DNA of 64,000 bases from Oscillospiraceae bacterium (lineage in GTDB: Bacteria; Bacillota; Clostridia; Oscillospirales; Acutalibacteraceae), in NCBI GenBank assembly GCA_902774035.1, contig CACYHA010000001.1, positions 34,929 to 98,928 on the forward strand, written 5' to 3'. Both the position numbers and the translations under genes were made by a program. The first letter of the stretch is position 1. Every line of letters starts with the position of its first letter. Shown in pieces: positions 14,379-22,063 of the stretch. The notes beneath the pieces are model-generated. The model was not told the origin of the DNA. It saw only the letters and a list, made by a program, of their open reading frames with translations, and ran no database searches.

Positions 14379-16562
14379 TCAGTTTTCCTTCAGAATCACC
14401 CGCGCCAGCTTGATGGCCAGCTTGTCGATTTGCGCCTGGGTTGGGTTGCCCTCGATCTTTTTCAGCGCGCGGCGATAGGAGGCTGCGGTCTCCTCGTCCG
14501 CCTGGGCGAGCAGATAATCAAAGGTGTTCGTGTAAAGACCCATCTTGGAAGAAAAGTTCTTTTTGCCCCAGACGACGTTTCCGTTTTCGGCGGTGCCGGT
14601 GAAGGTCAGAACGCCGGTGGAAAGCTCCCAGTCCCAGCAAAGCATCGGCGTAACGGTGTAGGTGTCGCCGTCCAGCAAAAGCTCAAACGTGCCGTTGACG
14701 TTGGCGGAAAAATGCAGTCGGTTGGCTTTTGTGCCGCGGGAGATGTTCTTTTCGCTGATCGCGATGGTGTCGATGATGGAAACTGTCTGCGAATGGTTGC
14801 AGACCATTTTTCCGATTTCGATGTCCTCGTTGCGTTCAAAGACCACCACGTCCCAGTTGCCGTACATATGCTTGGTCGTGACATTTTCGCTCGTGGTTTC
14901 GCCGGCGTAGGCTTCCGGAAGCGCGGCAGGCCAGCCGTCCAGCCCCCAGAGCAATCGGCGGACCTCCAGCGAGGGCGCGGCGTCCACGTCCAGCTCGGCG
15001 TTTTTGGCGGCGTTCGTTCCGGTGCTGAGAACGCCTTCGACCTTGAAGTAGATCTCGGAGTGGGAGCCGAGGAACCATTCGCCGTTTTCAGCGCGGAAAA
15101 CGGTCGGGCTGCCGGGCGAAGCCTTGCCGACATTGGTGTAGGAAACGCCGCCGCTGTTGCTCTTGTCAAAATTGTAGCCGCAAAGCAGAGGCAGACCCTT
15201 TGTGTACTGGTTGCGCACGCTGCTGTTTTCGAAACGTCCCATCTCGTGATCCACGGGGTCGGTGTAGGGGCCGGTCACGACCCTGGAACGCGCCACGCGG
15301 ATACTCTGGTTGCGCTCCGGCACACCGTAGGTCATCAGCAGGTAATAGTAGCCGGTGTCCTCCTGATAGATCACGTCTGCGCCGGAGATCACGCTGCCGT
15401 GGTTTTTATCCTTGCCGGAAACCGAACCCGGATCGGCGAGCAGCGTGCCGGAACGCAGGGGCTTTTTGCTGTGGGCAACGGAGATGAGGTCGCCGGACTG
15501 ATTGATGGGCGAATTCTCTTTGATCAGCCCGGTTTTCGGATCCAGCTCCACAAGGTAAACGGCGCCGGAGAGCTTGTTTTTGCCGAAATAGCCGCCGTAG
15601 ACCATATACAGCCCGCCGTCCGCTCCTTCAAAAACGCCCGGATGCACGGCGTTGGCCTTGCTGTTTTTGTCGTCGCTGCAGGTGGAGATCACCAGACCGC
15701 AGTCCTTCCATTTCTTGCCGGCGATCGCGCCTTCCAGATCCGTTGTGGAGACACAGAAAATGGCGGATTCGTTCTGGTTTTCCTCTTTGGAAAGCGAGAA
15801 GTAGAGATAGGTCGTTTTGCCCCATTGGATCACGTCCGGCGCAAGGACTTTGCGGTTGTTCGTGGGGGAAGAATACTTCAGGTCGGCTTCGTAGCCGTGT
15901 TTCTTTGCCCAGGCATTGACGCTTTTGAACTGGCTGAAATCAAGTGCCAGCGCGGCGTCGTCGGTGATCACGGTGTCAAAATAATTCGTCTTTCCCGTCC
16001 AGTTGATGAGATCCTTGGAATGGACCACATAGTTGTCGGAGGCAAAGGCGTAATAATACTTGCTCTCCTTGTCATAGAGGATGGCGGGGTCGGAGAGGTT
16101 ATAAGCGCCGAGAGAACCGAGATAGGGGGTGTTGTTGGTTGCCGAGATCTTCGGGGCGCGGACATTGCCGCCTGGGGAGCTGACGGTGCTCTCTCCCGGC
16201 GGCGTGACTCGCTCAAAAGTGGCGACGATGCTCATTTTTTTGGTCACATGCGTTTTGTATTGCAGCATGGACACCTGGTCGGTCACATCTTCGCCGTTGA
16301 CGATCAGACGGGCAAGGTCATAGTAGCGCTTGGCGTTGCGCTCGGGGTTGATGTTGACGGTCAGCGGCTGGTTGTATTTGCAGATCACGCGGTACTTGTT
16401 GTCTTCGCCGTCGGTGTTCAGAGAGTCCACGGTCAGCACGCCGCCGCCGAAGCTTTCAATGAAGACTACATAGTCGTTCATGAACAGATAACGGCCGAGA
16501 AATCCCGCCGCGCCGACAAGCAGAAGAATGGTCAAAAAGGTAAAGAACAAAAACTTTTTCAT
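14379..16562 (-). CDS. Membrane-anchored GH43-type beta-propeller protein, general acid apparently replaced
   Basis: A 727-residue protein. One N-terminal helix (residues ~4-28) lacks a clear cleavage site, so it is probably an outward-facing membrane anchor. A ~100-residue beta domain precedes a GH43 five-blade propeller, the fold of arabinanases and xylosidases. Catalytic base Asp158 (NLSDPAILYD) and modulator Asp243 (LAPDVIQWG) are present. The third motif, usually I-E-G-x-D-V-I-Y, reads VISGADVIYQ, so the general-acid Glu appears to be Ser393. The C-terminal ~200 residues are a beta-rich extension and a helical tail. It may be a non-hydrolytic arabinan-binding protein or an enzyme with a shifted acid. 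Confidence 0.75.
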   Translation of the reverse strand: MKKFLFFTFLTILLLVGAAGFLGRYLFMNDYVVFIESFGGGVLTVDSLNTDGEDNKYRVICKYNQPLTVNINPERNAKRYYDLARLIVNGEDVTDQVSMLQYKTHVTKKMSIVATFERVTPPGESTVSSPGGNVRAPKISATNNTPYLGSLGAYNLSDPAILYDKESKYYYAFASDNYVVHSKDLINWTGKTNYFDTVITDDAALALDFSQFKSVNAWAKKHGYEADLKYSSPTNNRKVLAPDVIQWGKTTYLYFSLSKEENQNESAIFCVSTTDLEGAIAGKKWKDCGLVISTCSDDKNSKANAVHPGVFEGADGGLYMVYGGYFGKNKLSGAVYLVELDPKTGLIKENSPINQSGDLISVAHSKKPLRSGTLLADPGSVSGKDKNHGSVISGADVIYQEDTGYYYLLMTYGVPERNQSIRVARSRVVTGPYTDPVDHEMGRFENSSVRNQYTKGLPLLCGYNFDKSNSGGVSYTNVGKASPGSPTVFRAENGEWFLGSHSEIYFKVEGVLSTGTNAAKNAELDVDAAPSLEVRRLLWGLDGWPAALPEAYAGETTSENVTTKHMYGNWDVVVFERNEDIEIGKMVCNHSQTVSIIDTIAISEKNISRGTKANRLHFSANVNGTFELLLDGDTYTVTPMLCWDWELSTGVLTFTGTAENGNVVWGKKNFSSKMGLYTNTFDYLLAQADEETAASYRRALKKIEGNPTQAQIDKLAIKLARVILKEN

Positions 16563-16580
16563 AGCATACCCGCCTTTCCG

Positions 16581-17141
16581 TTATTCCACCGTGAGCGCGG
16601 AAATGATGTTCGAATAGATCGCGACCGCGTTCGCATAGAAATTGCGCTTCACCGTCTCGATCTGTCCCTCGTCGGCGACATAGACCTTGAGCGCGAGCAA
16701 TTCGGTGTCCATGTCATTGATGGTGAACGAGACATGAAAGCCGTGGGCGAGCTTTGTGACCTCCACCCGGCTCTCGCGTTTGACCCGTTCCCGGGCAAGC
16801 ACCTGCAGAGCCGCAGACATCGCTTTTTCCCGCACGGAGCGCGGCAGGGAGCGCTCGATGGCCGCAACGTCGAACATGAGCTTCCCCGGCAGAGTCATCA
16901 GCTCCGTGTCGCCCGAAAGCTCGCTGAGCACGCTGCCGTTTTTGACCAGCTCGCTGAGCGCCTGGTTCACCTCAAAATAGTTGGCGACGGGATATTCCTG
17001 CAGGATCTCGTTGATCTGGCTGCGGGAAAGAGGCTGCCGCAGCGTTTTGAGCAGATAGCAGATGAGCAGCTTGATCTCCGGAGAGGTGGTCAGTCCGCCG
17101 GGAACAACGCCTTCGCTGAATGTGTTTTTTTCCTGATCCAT
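16581..17141 (-). CDS. DUF4364 family protein, putative winged-helix regulator
   Basis: A 186-residue protein of the Firmicute DUF4364 family. The N-terminal half (LTTSPEIKLLICYLL, then LSRSQINEILQEYPVANYFEVNQALSEL) is helix-turn-helix-like; the C-terminal half is an alpha/beta domain with no catalytic motif. ATG 17141 is preferred over a TTG two codons earlier because AAGGAAG then sits 8 bp upstream. It is 18 bp upstream of the GH43 gene on the same strand, so the two may be co-transcribed. The function is unproven; a regulatory role is inference from the fold. Confidence 0.7.
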   Translation of the reverse strand: MDQEKNTFSEGVVPGGLTTSPEIKLLICYLLKTLRQPLSRSQINEILQEYPVANYFEVNQALSELVKNGSVLSELSGDTELMTLPGKLMFDVAAIERSLPRSVREKAMSAALQVLARERVKRESRVEVTKLAHGFHVSFTINDMDTELLALKVYVADEGQIETVKRNFYANAVAIYSNIISALTVE

Positions 17142-17493
17142 AGTCAAACTTCCTTGTCGTTTCCTCAGTTTCTGTTATTTCATTTTATCATAGCATAATT
17201 CAGAAAGAAAAGAAAGCGGTTTTCCCAAAAAATATTTGAAAAATTTCAAAAAAAAATTTGGAGTTTTTTTTGAAAATGTTTTCCCCCAATCCTTGAATTC
17301 CGGATTCTAGGTGTAAATTATTTGATGTGATCGATAAGAATCATAATTTAAAATAAAGGATGTGAATCAATCAGAGACTGACAGTCTCAACTGTACCTTG
17401 AAAATTGAAAAAACTTGAGAAACTGCGCACGGGATATGCGTCGCGAAAAAGAGAAAATCAGGAGCTGCGAAACGAAAGAAAGGATGTGGCGTT
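17142..17493 (+). other. AT-rich leader upstream of the ClpP/VirD4-like operon
   Basis: 352 bp with no gene. It holds several A- and T-tracts in near-helical phase (17205-17285, possibly bent DNA). A perfect 7-1-7 palindrome GAGACTG-A-CAGTCTC lies at 17374-17388. Then comes an A-rich leader, CCTTGAAAATTGAAAAAAC (17396-17414). No consensus promoter is convincing. The palindrome is a candidate operator for the operon that starts at 17494. Confidence 0.45.
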
Positions 17494-18105
17494 ATGAAAT
17501 ACACGAAGCATGAAGAAAAGATGAAACGCATGGCGGATTTTCTGAAGGATTACGGCCTCACGGGAAGGATCATCCATGTTCTTCATACCAAAGGCGAGAC
17601 CAATGAATGCCTGTGGGGCGGCGAGATTCGGGAAATGCGGGTGGAAGCGGAAACGTCCCGCTTTCTTGTGGCAACCGTTTTGCCTCACCGCAACGGCGCG
17701 GGCGGAAATGTGTCGCGACCCTATAGAATCACGCTGGATAAAAACCTGATCTTGTTTCAAAAAGATCGCGATTTCATCAATATCGGTACGCTGAAGCTCG
17801 AAACATTCATCGTGAGCACGCAAAGGACGCTGCCTATCAAGGTCTGCAACGTGAGTCCGTCAAGAATCTTGAAGCTCGTCAATGAATACGGAAAAATCAC
17901 TGAATTTGAAAAACTCAAAACCTATAAGTTTTCGATTGACGATACGGAGCAGGAATTCTATTTGGTTCGCTCCGTGAAAGAGGATTCAGGCGCTACGTTT
18001 TTCCTGAAAGAGATCGGCCCAAATCGTTATGAAAGCCTGAAACCGGGAGAAGCAACAAGAATTCTTGAAAAAATATCAAATAAAATGCTGAAAAACGCTT
18101 CTTGA
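17494..18105 (+). CDS. Unknown protein, first gene of the ClpP/VirD4-like operon
   Basis: A 203-residue soluble protein that I do not recognise. It is basic and mixed alpha/beta, with no signal peptide, membrane segment, zinc motif or nucleotide loop. The N-terminus MKYTKHEEKMKRMADFLKDYG is helical, and the C-terminus (GEATRILEKISNKMLKNAS) is helical too. A purine-rich ribosome site GAAAGGATG precedes ATG 17494 by several bases. It is separated from the next gene by 138 bp that hold only a possible 26-codon frame. Context suggests a substrate, adaptor or regulator for the ClpP-like/ATPase pair downstream; this is a guess from position only. Confidence 0.6.
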   Translation: MKYTKHEEKMKRMADFLKDYGLTGRIIHVLHTKGETNECLWGGEIREMRVEAETSRFLVATVLPHRNGAGGNVSRPYRITLDKNLILFQKDRDFINIGTLKLETFIVSTQRTLPIKVCNVSPSRILKLVNEYGKITEFEKLKTYKFSIDDTEQEFYLVRSVKEDSGATFFLKEIGPNRYESLKPGEATRILEKISNKMLKNAS

Positions 18106-18243
18106 TTGACAGGACAGATGATGAAACGGAACAAGAGCGTGTATAGATCAACAAAAGCAACGGCGAAAGCACTTCTCTTCGAGCGTGTGGATTGAAGATG
18201 AAGTTTTTGAATGAAATAATTAAACCATGAAAGGAGTTTTAAC

Positions 18244-18657
18244 ATGGAAATCACTTTGAAAGAAAAGAAAACAGAGGCCATAGCGCAGATGAAAGCCTGG
18301 GGGATTGACCCCGAGATCATCCACGACTTTCAGCAGACCGATCTTGTGTCGGTCTGCGAGGCGGCAGGCGATACGTTCTGCCGCGCCGACGGCAGCGACC
18401 TGCAGCGCATCCGCTTTGTGGAGCGGATGTTCGGTGTGCTGGTTTATCTGGTCGTTCGGTCCGAAACATCTCTCGGCAAACAGGACGTTTACCTGTATGT
18501 CAGCAGCAGTCTGAATGATTGGGAGATGCAGCACAGTGACCGCAAAAAGGGGATGCAGATCTGCTACGTTTACAACTATGACGAACCGGACTTTTCCGAG
18601 ATCGGTTCCGTCGGACTGAGACCGACGCCGCAGGGCGGTCTGGTGCGCACGTGGTAA
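18244..18657 (+). CDS. Unknown 137-residue protein in the ClpP/VirD4-like operon
   Basis: No recognised family. An N-terminal helical part (KEKKTEAIAQMKAWGIDPEI) is followed by a beta-rich core (VERMFGVLVYLVVRS, KQDVYLYVSSSLNDWEMQ) and a short Gly/Pro tail. It is soluble, with four Cys but no CxxC knuckle. AAAGGAG lies 6-12 bp before ATG 18244. It ends 42 bp before the ClpP-like gene. The similar opening of its neighbour (a helix, then 'GIDPEIIHDF' against 'GLTGRIIHVL') hints that the two could be distant relatives, but this is weak. Confidence 0.6.
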   Translation: MEITLKEKKTEAIAQMKAWGIDPEIIHDFQQTDLVSVCEAAGDTFCRADGSDLQRIRFVERMFGVLVYLVVRSETSLGKQDVYLYVSSSLNDWEMQHSDRKKGMQICYVYNYDEPDFSEIGSVGLRPTPQGGLVRTW

Positions 18658-18699
18658 AAGACGCAAAAATCTATCTGAAACAGAAAAGGAGGTCGTTCC

Positions 18700-19284
18700 A
18701 TGACAACGATGGTCAAAAGCAGCAACGGCATCACGCTGGTGCCGGAGGAGGCGCGGCTGCTCGCGCAGCGCAAGCTTTTCATTGAAGGCGAGATCACGTC
18801 GGCTTCGGCGTGCGCCTTTGTCCGGCAGATCATGATCCTGCTGGCAGAGGACAAAGAACAGCCGATTGATATCTTCATCAACTCTCCGGGCGGCGAAGTC
18901 AACGCGGGAATGCTCATCTATGACACGCTGAAGAGCCTGAAAACGCCAACAAATCTTTATTGCCTCGGGATGGCGGCCTCCATGGCGGCCATTCTCCTGG
19001 CTGCCGGCGAAAAGGGGCGCCGCTTTGTTTTGCCCCATTCCAAGGTCATGATCCACGAACCGCTGATTTCCGGCGGCGTCGGAGGCAGTGCAACGTCGAT
19101 CCAGCGCACCGCCGAATCTATCATGGAGACCAGACGGATCTCTGTGGAACTGCTTGCCAATGACACCGGCAAAAGCACAGACGAGATCGAAAAGGCAATT
19201 TCGTTCGATAATTTCATGAATGCGCAGGAGGCGGTCGATTTCGGCCTTTGCGACGCGATTGTGCCGCTGCCTCTGCTCGGATAA
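18700..19284 (+). CDS. ClpP-type serine protease, orphan paralogue
   Basis: A 194-residue protein, the normal size for ClpP, the barrel protease fed by Clp ATPases. The catalytic triad is complete: Ser94 in GMAASMAAILL, His119 in PHSKVMIHEPL and Asp170 in SFDNFMNAQEA. The oxyanion/strand segment IFINSPGGEVNAG is canonical. It therefore looks active. No clpX, clpA or clpC gene is nearby, and position 21 bp before a VirD4-like ATPase is unusual. Phage head-maturation ClpP proteins are similar, but no capsid, portal or terminase gene is present. The ribosome site AAAGGAGG is 5-6 bp before ATG 18700. Confidence 0.88.
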   Translation: MTTMVKSSNGITLVPEEARLLAQRKLFIEGEITSASACAFVRQIMILLAEDKEQPIDIFINSPGGEVNAGMLIYDTLKSLKTPTNLYCLGMAASMAAILLAAGEKGRRFVLPHSKVMIHEPLISGGVGGSATSIQRTAESIMETRRISVELLANDTGKSTDEIEKAISFDNFMNAQEAVDFGLCDAIVPLPLLG

Positions 19285-19304
19285 ATCAAAAGGAGGAATG
19301 ATAA

Positions 19305-20552
19305 ATGGATAAAGTCATTCTCGGACAGGGCTGCTGCCTGGAGGACGAAATCGGCGGTTTTCGCCCGAACAACAACCAGGTTGTTGTGGGCTGCAGCGGC
19401 ACAGGCAAAACGATGTCGGTATTGCTTCCGACGATCCTGCAGATGCAGGAGAGCAGCATGATCGCAACCTATTCCAAAGCGGGCGAGGCGCGCAAGGTCG
19501 CCGCCTTTCTCGCTGCCGGCGGCTATGACGTCGGCGTTGTCGACCTTGTTGAACCGGGGCTCAGCACGGTCGGCTTCGATCCGCTGCAGTACACCGCGTC
19601 CTACCTCGATGTGGACGAACTGGCAACGAGCATCGTGCTTGCGAATCCGGAAAACAACGACCCGAAAAATGTCTATTGGAACGACAGCTCCATCACGCTG
19701 CTCAGCGCCCTGATCAGCGCCACGCTGATGGAAAAAAAGAACCCGTCCATGGCCGATGTGCTGGATATGTTCGACAAGCTGCGGATCACCGAGAGCGGCA
19801 GAGGGATCACCACGACCCTCGATTCCACGTTTGATTCTCTCGAGGTCCGCGCCCCCGCGTGCCCCGCCGTTTCCGGCTTCAACGATTTCCGCCAGCTTCC
19901 GTATGCGACCGCGGGCTGCGTGCGCGACACGCTGGCAAAGGCGATCCGCCGGATGTTCCCCGAACCGATCCGCCGCTTCATGCGCGAGCGGAAAACGCTC
20001 GATTTTCGAAGGATTGCCAACGAACGGCACGCGCTGATCGTGATCACCTCGCCGGTGAACACTTCCCTCTACTTTTTTGCGAATCTGCTGTTTTCAACGG
20101 CGATCAAGCAGCTTCTGGAATACGCGGAAAGCTGCCCGGACCAAAAGCTGCCGAACCCCGTGCGCCTGCTCTTTGACGATTTTGCCTGCGCCGCGAAGGT
20201 CAACGAGTTCAGCCGCCATATTGCCATCTTTCGTGCCGCTCAGATCAGTGCCATGCTGCTGATCCAGAGCGAAAGCCAGCTCAACAGCCTTTACGGCGAC
20301 GACGAGGCGACGACGATCCTGAACAACTGCTCGACCTATGTCTATTTTCCCGGCGGTATGGATCTGACGACCTGCAGGAACATCTCTCAGAGGCTGGATG
20401 TGCCGATGGCCGACGTGATGTACGCGCCGCCCGGTCAGGTGATCATTATGCAGTCCGGAAAAAAGCCGGTCGTCACGCAGCGCTATGATACGCCGCAGAG
20501 CCCGGAGTACCGCTTCTTCCAAAAGCTGAACAATGAAGGCTCGCTGCGATGA
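19305..20552 (+). CDS. Soluble VirD4/TraG-like (T4CP-family) ATPase
   Basis: A 415-residue P-loop ATPase related to type IV coupling proteins, which pump DNA or protein substrates in conjugation. It opens directly at the ATPase core: Walker A GCSGTGKT (29-36); the family segment SSMIATYSKAGEARKVAAFLAAGGY; LSTVGFDPLQY; Walker B VRLLFDDFA (286-293); and LLIQSESQLNSLYG with NNCSTYVYFPGG near the end. The N-terminal membrane helices of VirD4 are missing, so it is cytosolic. No relaxase, VirB4 or other T4SS gene is in the window. Stop and start of the next gene overlap as ATGA. The pairing with a ClpP is the striking point. Confidence 0.8.
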   Translation: MDKVILGQGCCLEDEIGGFRPNNNQVVVGCSGTGKTMSVLLPTILQMQESSMIATYSKAGEARKVAAFLAAGGYDVGVVDLVEPGLSTVGFDPLQYTASYLDVDELATSIVLANPENNDPKNVYWNDSSITLLSALISATLMEKKNPSMADVLDMFDKLRITESGRGITTTLDSTFDSLEVRAPACPAVSGFNDFRQLPYATAGCVRDTLAKAIRRMFPEPIRRFMRERKTLDFRRIANERHALIVITSPVNTSLYFFANLLFSTAIKQLLEYAESCPDQKLPNPVRLLFDDFACAAKVNEFSRHIAIFRAAQISAMLLIQSESQLNSLYGDDEATTILNNCSTYVYFPGGMDLTTCRNISQRLDVPMADVMYAPPGQVIIMQSGKKPVVTQRYDTPQSPEYRFFQKLNNEGSLR

Positions 20553-20725
20553 ACGTCAAAAAAAAGAATGCGGAGGATTCCGCCCTGCAAAGGCACAAAG
20601 CCTTTGCGCAAAGCCTTTATGAAAGCGGCCGCGGCTTGGACGAGGATGAGCTGCGCAGATGGCTCGAAGAACTTGAAACCGAACTGAAGTCTTTGAAAAA
20701 GAAGAAAGGAACGGGAAACACATGA
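20549..20725 (+). CDS. 58-residue coiled-coil-like protein between the ATPase and the peptidase
   Basis: A short gene that overlaps the ATPase gene by 4 bp (ATGA) and the next gene by 4 bp (ATGA), so all three are translationally coupled, which argues that it is real. The product is highly charged: basic ends (MNVKKKN, KSLKKKKG) flank an acidic amphipathic helix (LDEDELRRWLEELETELKSL) with leucine spacing suited to a coiled coil. No family is recognised. It is a plausible adaptor or assembly factor between the ATPase and the membrane peptidase; that is inference. Confidence 0.65.
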   Translation: MNVKKKNAEDSALQRHKAFAQSLYESGRGLDEDELRRWLEELETELKSLKKKKGTGNT

Positions 20726-21918
20726 AAAAGATCAACAATCTCCTTGATGTCGACGAGTATATCTTTTGGAGTCTGGCCGCGACATTGTCTCCGTATCTGC
20801 TTTTTATCAACACAGCGTTTCAAACGCTTCCGGGTTGCTCCAAATCTACATCAAAGCTCATGTTGTGTCTTCTGATCGCGGCTTTCTTCGGGCTCGGATT
20901 TTTCTTCTCTTCCAGTCGGCATCGCGACTGTATGCATATTTTTGTGTTTGCGGTCTTGCCGTACGGTGTGTTCACTCTCTGGGCGTATTGGAACTGCTTT
21001 CCGGTGTTGTTTCCTGTCGTCCTCGGAATTACCGCAGCACTCTCTGCTGGATTCGTTGTGCTTCGGATGACCCGAAAAATTCAGAACCCGCAGAAGCGCA
21101 AGCGGATCATCCGCAATCGGTTGCGCCAGTCCTTTTGGGGAACGCAGGTCATTTCCTCGTTTGCCCTTGCCTGTATCGTTGCCGTCTTGTGTGTTGCAAA
21201 CCTGTTCGGGTTTGCCCCTGCTCTGATGCACTCGAAAAAAGGTGTTCCGGATCCGAACGGCTCTTATTCCATCGAAGCGCAGCTTGAAAACCTCGGTGGA
21301 ATGCGCAATGAGGTGTGGGAGACGCTGAACGATGATGAGCGGTTGGAGCTGCTGCAGCTCATTGCGGATATCGAAGCGCAGAATCTTGGTCTGCCGAAGC
21401 GGCTGGAGGTCTTTTTCGGCGAGGCGGATAAGGAAGTATTTGCTTATTACACCGACAACCAAAAAAGGATCTGTGTCAACGAGATGTATTTTCACGATGT
21501 GCCCGGTGAAAGAATGATCGAAACGATTTGTCACGAGACCTATCATGGCTACGAGCGGTGTCTGATCGACGCCTATCAATCCGTTCCGCAAGAGAGCCGA
21601 AATCTGCTTGATCTCCGTGCCGCAGAAAAGTACATTGCTGAATTCAAAGACTATAAAGACGTGAGCGAAGACTTTGAGGCGTATTACATGCAGGCCTGTG
21701 AGGAGGATGCGAGGGATTACGGCAAGGAGCGTTCGCAAATCTATCTTTACATGATTCACTGGTACTTCGATGACTATGCCGCTGAACCGACGCAGGAAGA
21801 CGAAAACGAAGCGGCAGAAGATCCTGTCGCGATCGATGATAAGGATATCGAAGTGCTGTTTTCGGAAAGATCGGACTATATCCCGAAAGAAGCAGAGATT
21901 CATTTTGAAGATTATTAA
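20722..21918 (+). CDS. Membrane protein with extracytoplasmic or cytoplasmic HExxH metallopeptidase domain
   Basis: A 398-residue protein. Residues ~12-165 carry about four or five hydrophobic helices (for example 45-62, 72-90, 94-114, 142-164). The C-terminal ~230 residues are soluble, with HETYH at 271-275, a classic zinc HExxH motif in ETICHETYHGYERC, followed ~50 residues later by QACEEDARDYG, whose Glu could be the third ligand (gluzincin-like or phage-type peptidase). An acidic tail ends the protein. No named family is recognised. It is the last gene of the operon, followed by a very strong terminator. Codon use is more AT-rich than the neighbouring rfb genes. Confidence 0.7.
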   Translation: MKKINNLLDVDEYIFWSLAATLSPYLLFINTAFQTLPGCSKSTSKLMLCLLIAAFFGLGFFFSSSRHRDCMHIFVFAVLPYGVFTLWAYWNCFPVLFPVVLGITAALSAGFVVLRMTRKIQNPQKRKRIIRNRLRQSFWGTQVISSFALACIVAVLCVANLFGFAPALMHSKKGVPDPNGSYSIEAQLENLGGMRNEVWETLNDDERLELLQLIADIEAQNLGLPKRLEVFFGEADKEVFAYYTDNQKRICVNEMYFHDVPGERMIETICHETYHGYERCLIDAYQSVPQESRNLLDLRAAEKYIAEFKDYKDVSEDFEAYYMQACEEDARDYGKERSQIYLYMIHWYFDDYAAEPTQEDENEAAEDPVAIDDKDIEVLFSERSDYIPKEAEIHFEDY

Positions 21919-21930
21919 CCGCTGCGTTTT

Positions 21931-21982
21931 GCCGCCCTTGGGGCTCCTTCCGCAAGGAAGGAGCCCCAAGGGCGGCTTTTTT
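21931..21982 (+). terminator. Very long perfect terminator ending the ClpP/VirD4-like operon
   Basis: A 21-bp perfect stem (21931-21951 with 21956-21976), a GCAA loop and T6. Confidence 0.92.
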
Positions 21983-22005
21983 GTTTAACCTTCAAGCTTC
22001 CGCCC

Positions 22006-22034
22006 TTGACAATCGCTTTTCTTTCGGATAGAAT
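22006..22034 (+). promoter_or_regulatory. Promoter of the HAD phosphatase gene
   Basis: -35 TTGACA (22006-22011), a 17-bp spacer and -10 TAGAAT (22029-22034). Confidence 0.85.
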
Positions 22035-22063
22035 ATGAGATAATCGGAGAAAGGGGAGATCAC

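Noticed and set aside
14076-17198. 1040-codon open frame antisense to the GH43 and DUF4364 genes
   Set aside because: Composition is that of a complementary-strand shadow, with no domains; the minus-strand genes are well supported.
18118-18198. 26-codon frame between the two unknown genes of the ClpP operon
   Set aside because: Weak ribosome site and no recognisable feature; not enough to call a gene.
17494-21918. Prophage or complete ICE interpretation of the ClpP/VirD4-like locus
   Set aside because: No integrase, relaxase, VirB4, portal, capsid or terminase, and no flanking repeats within reach. A remnant cannot be fully excluded.
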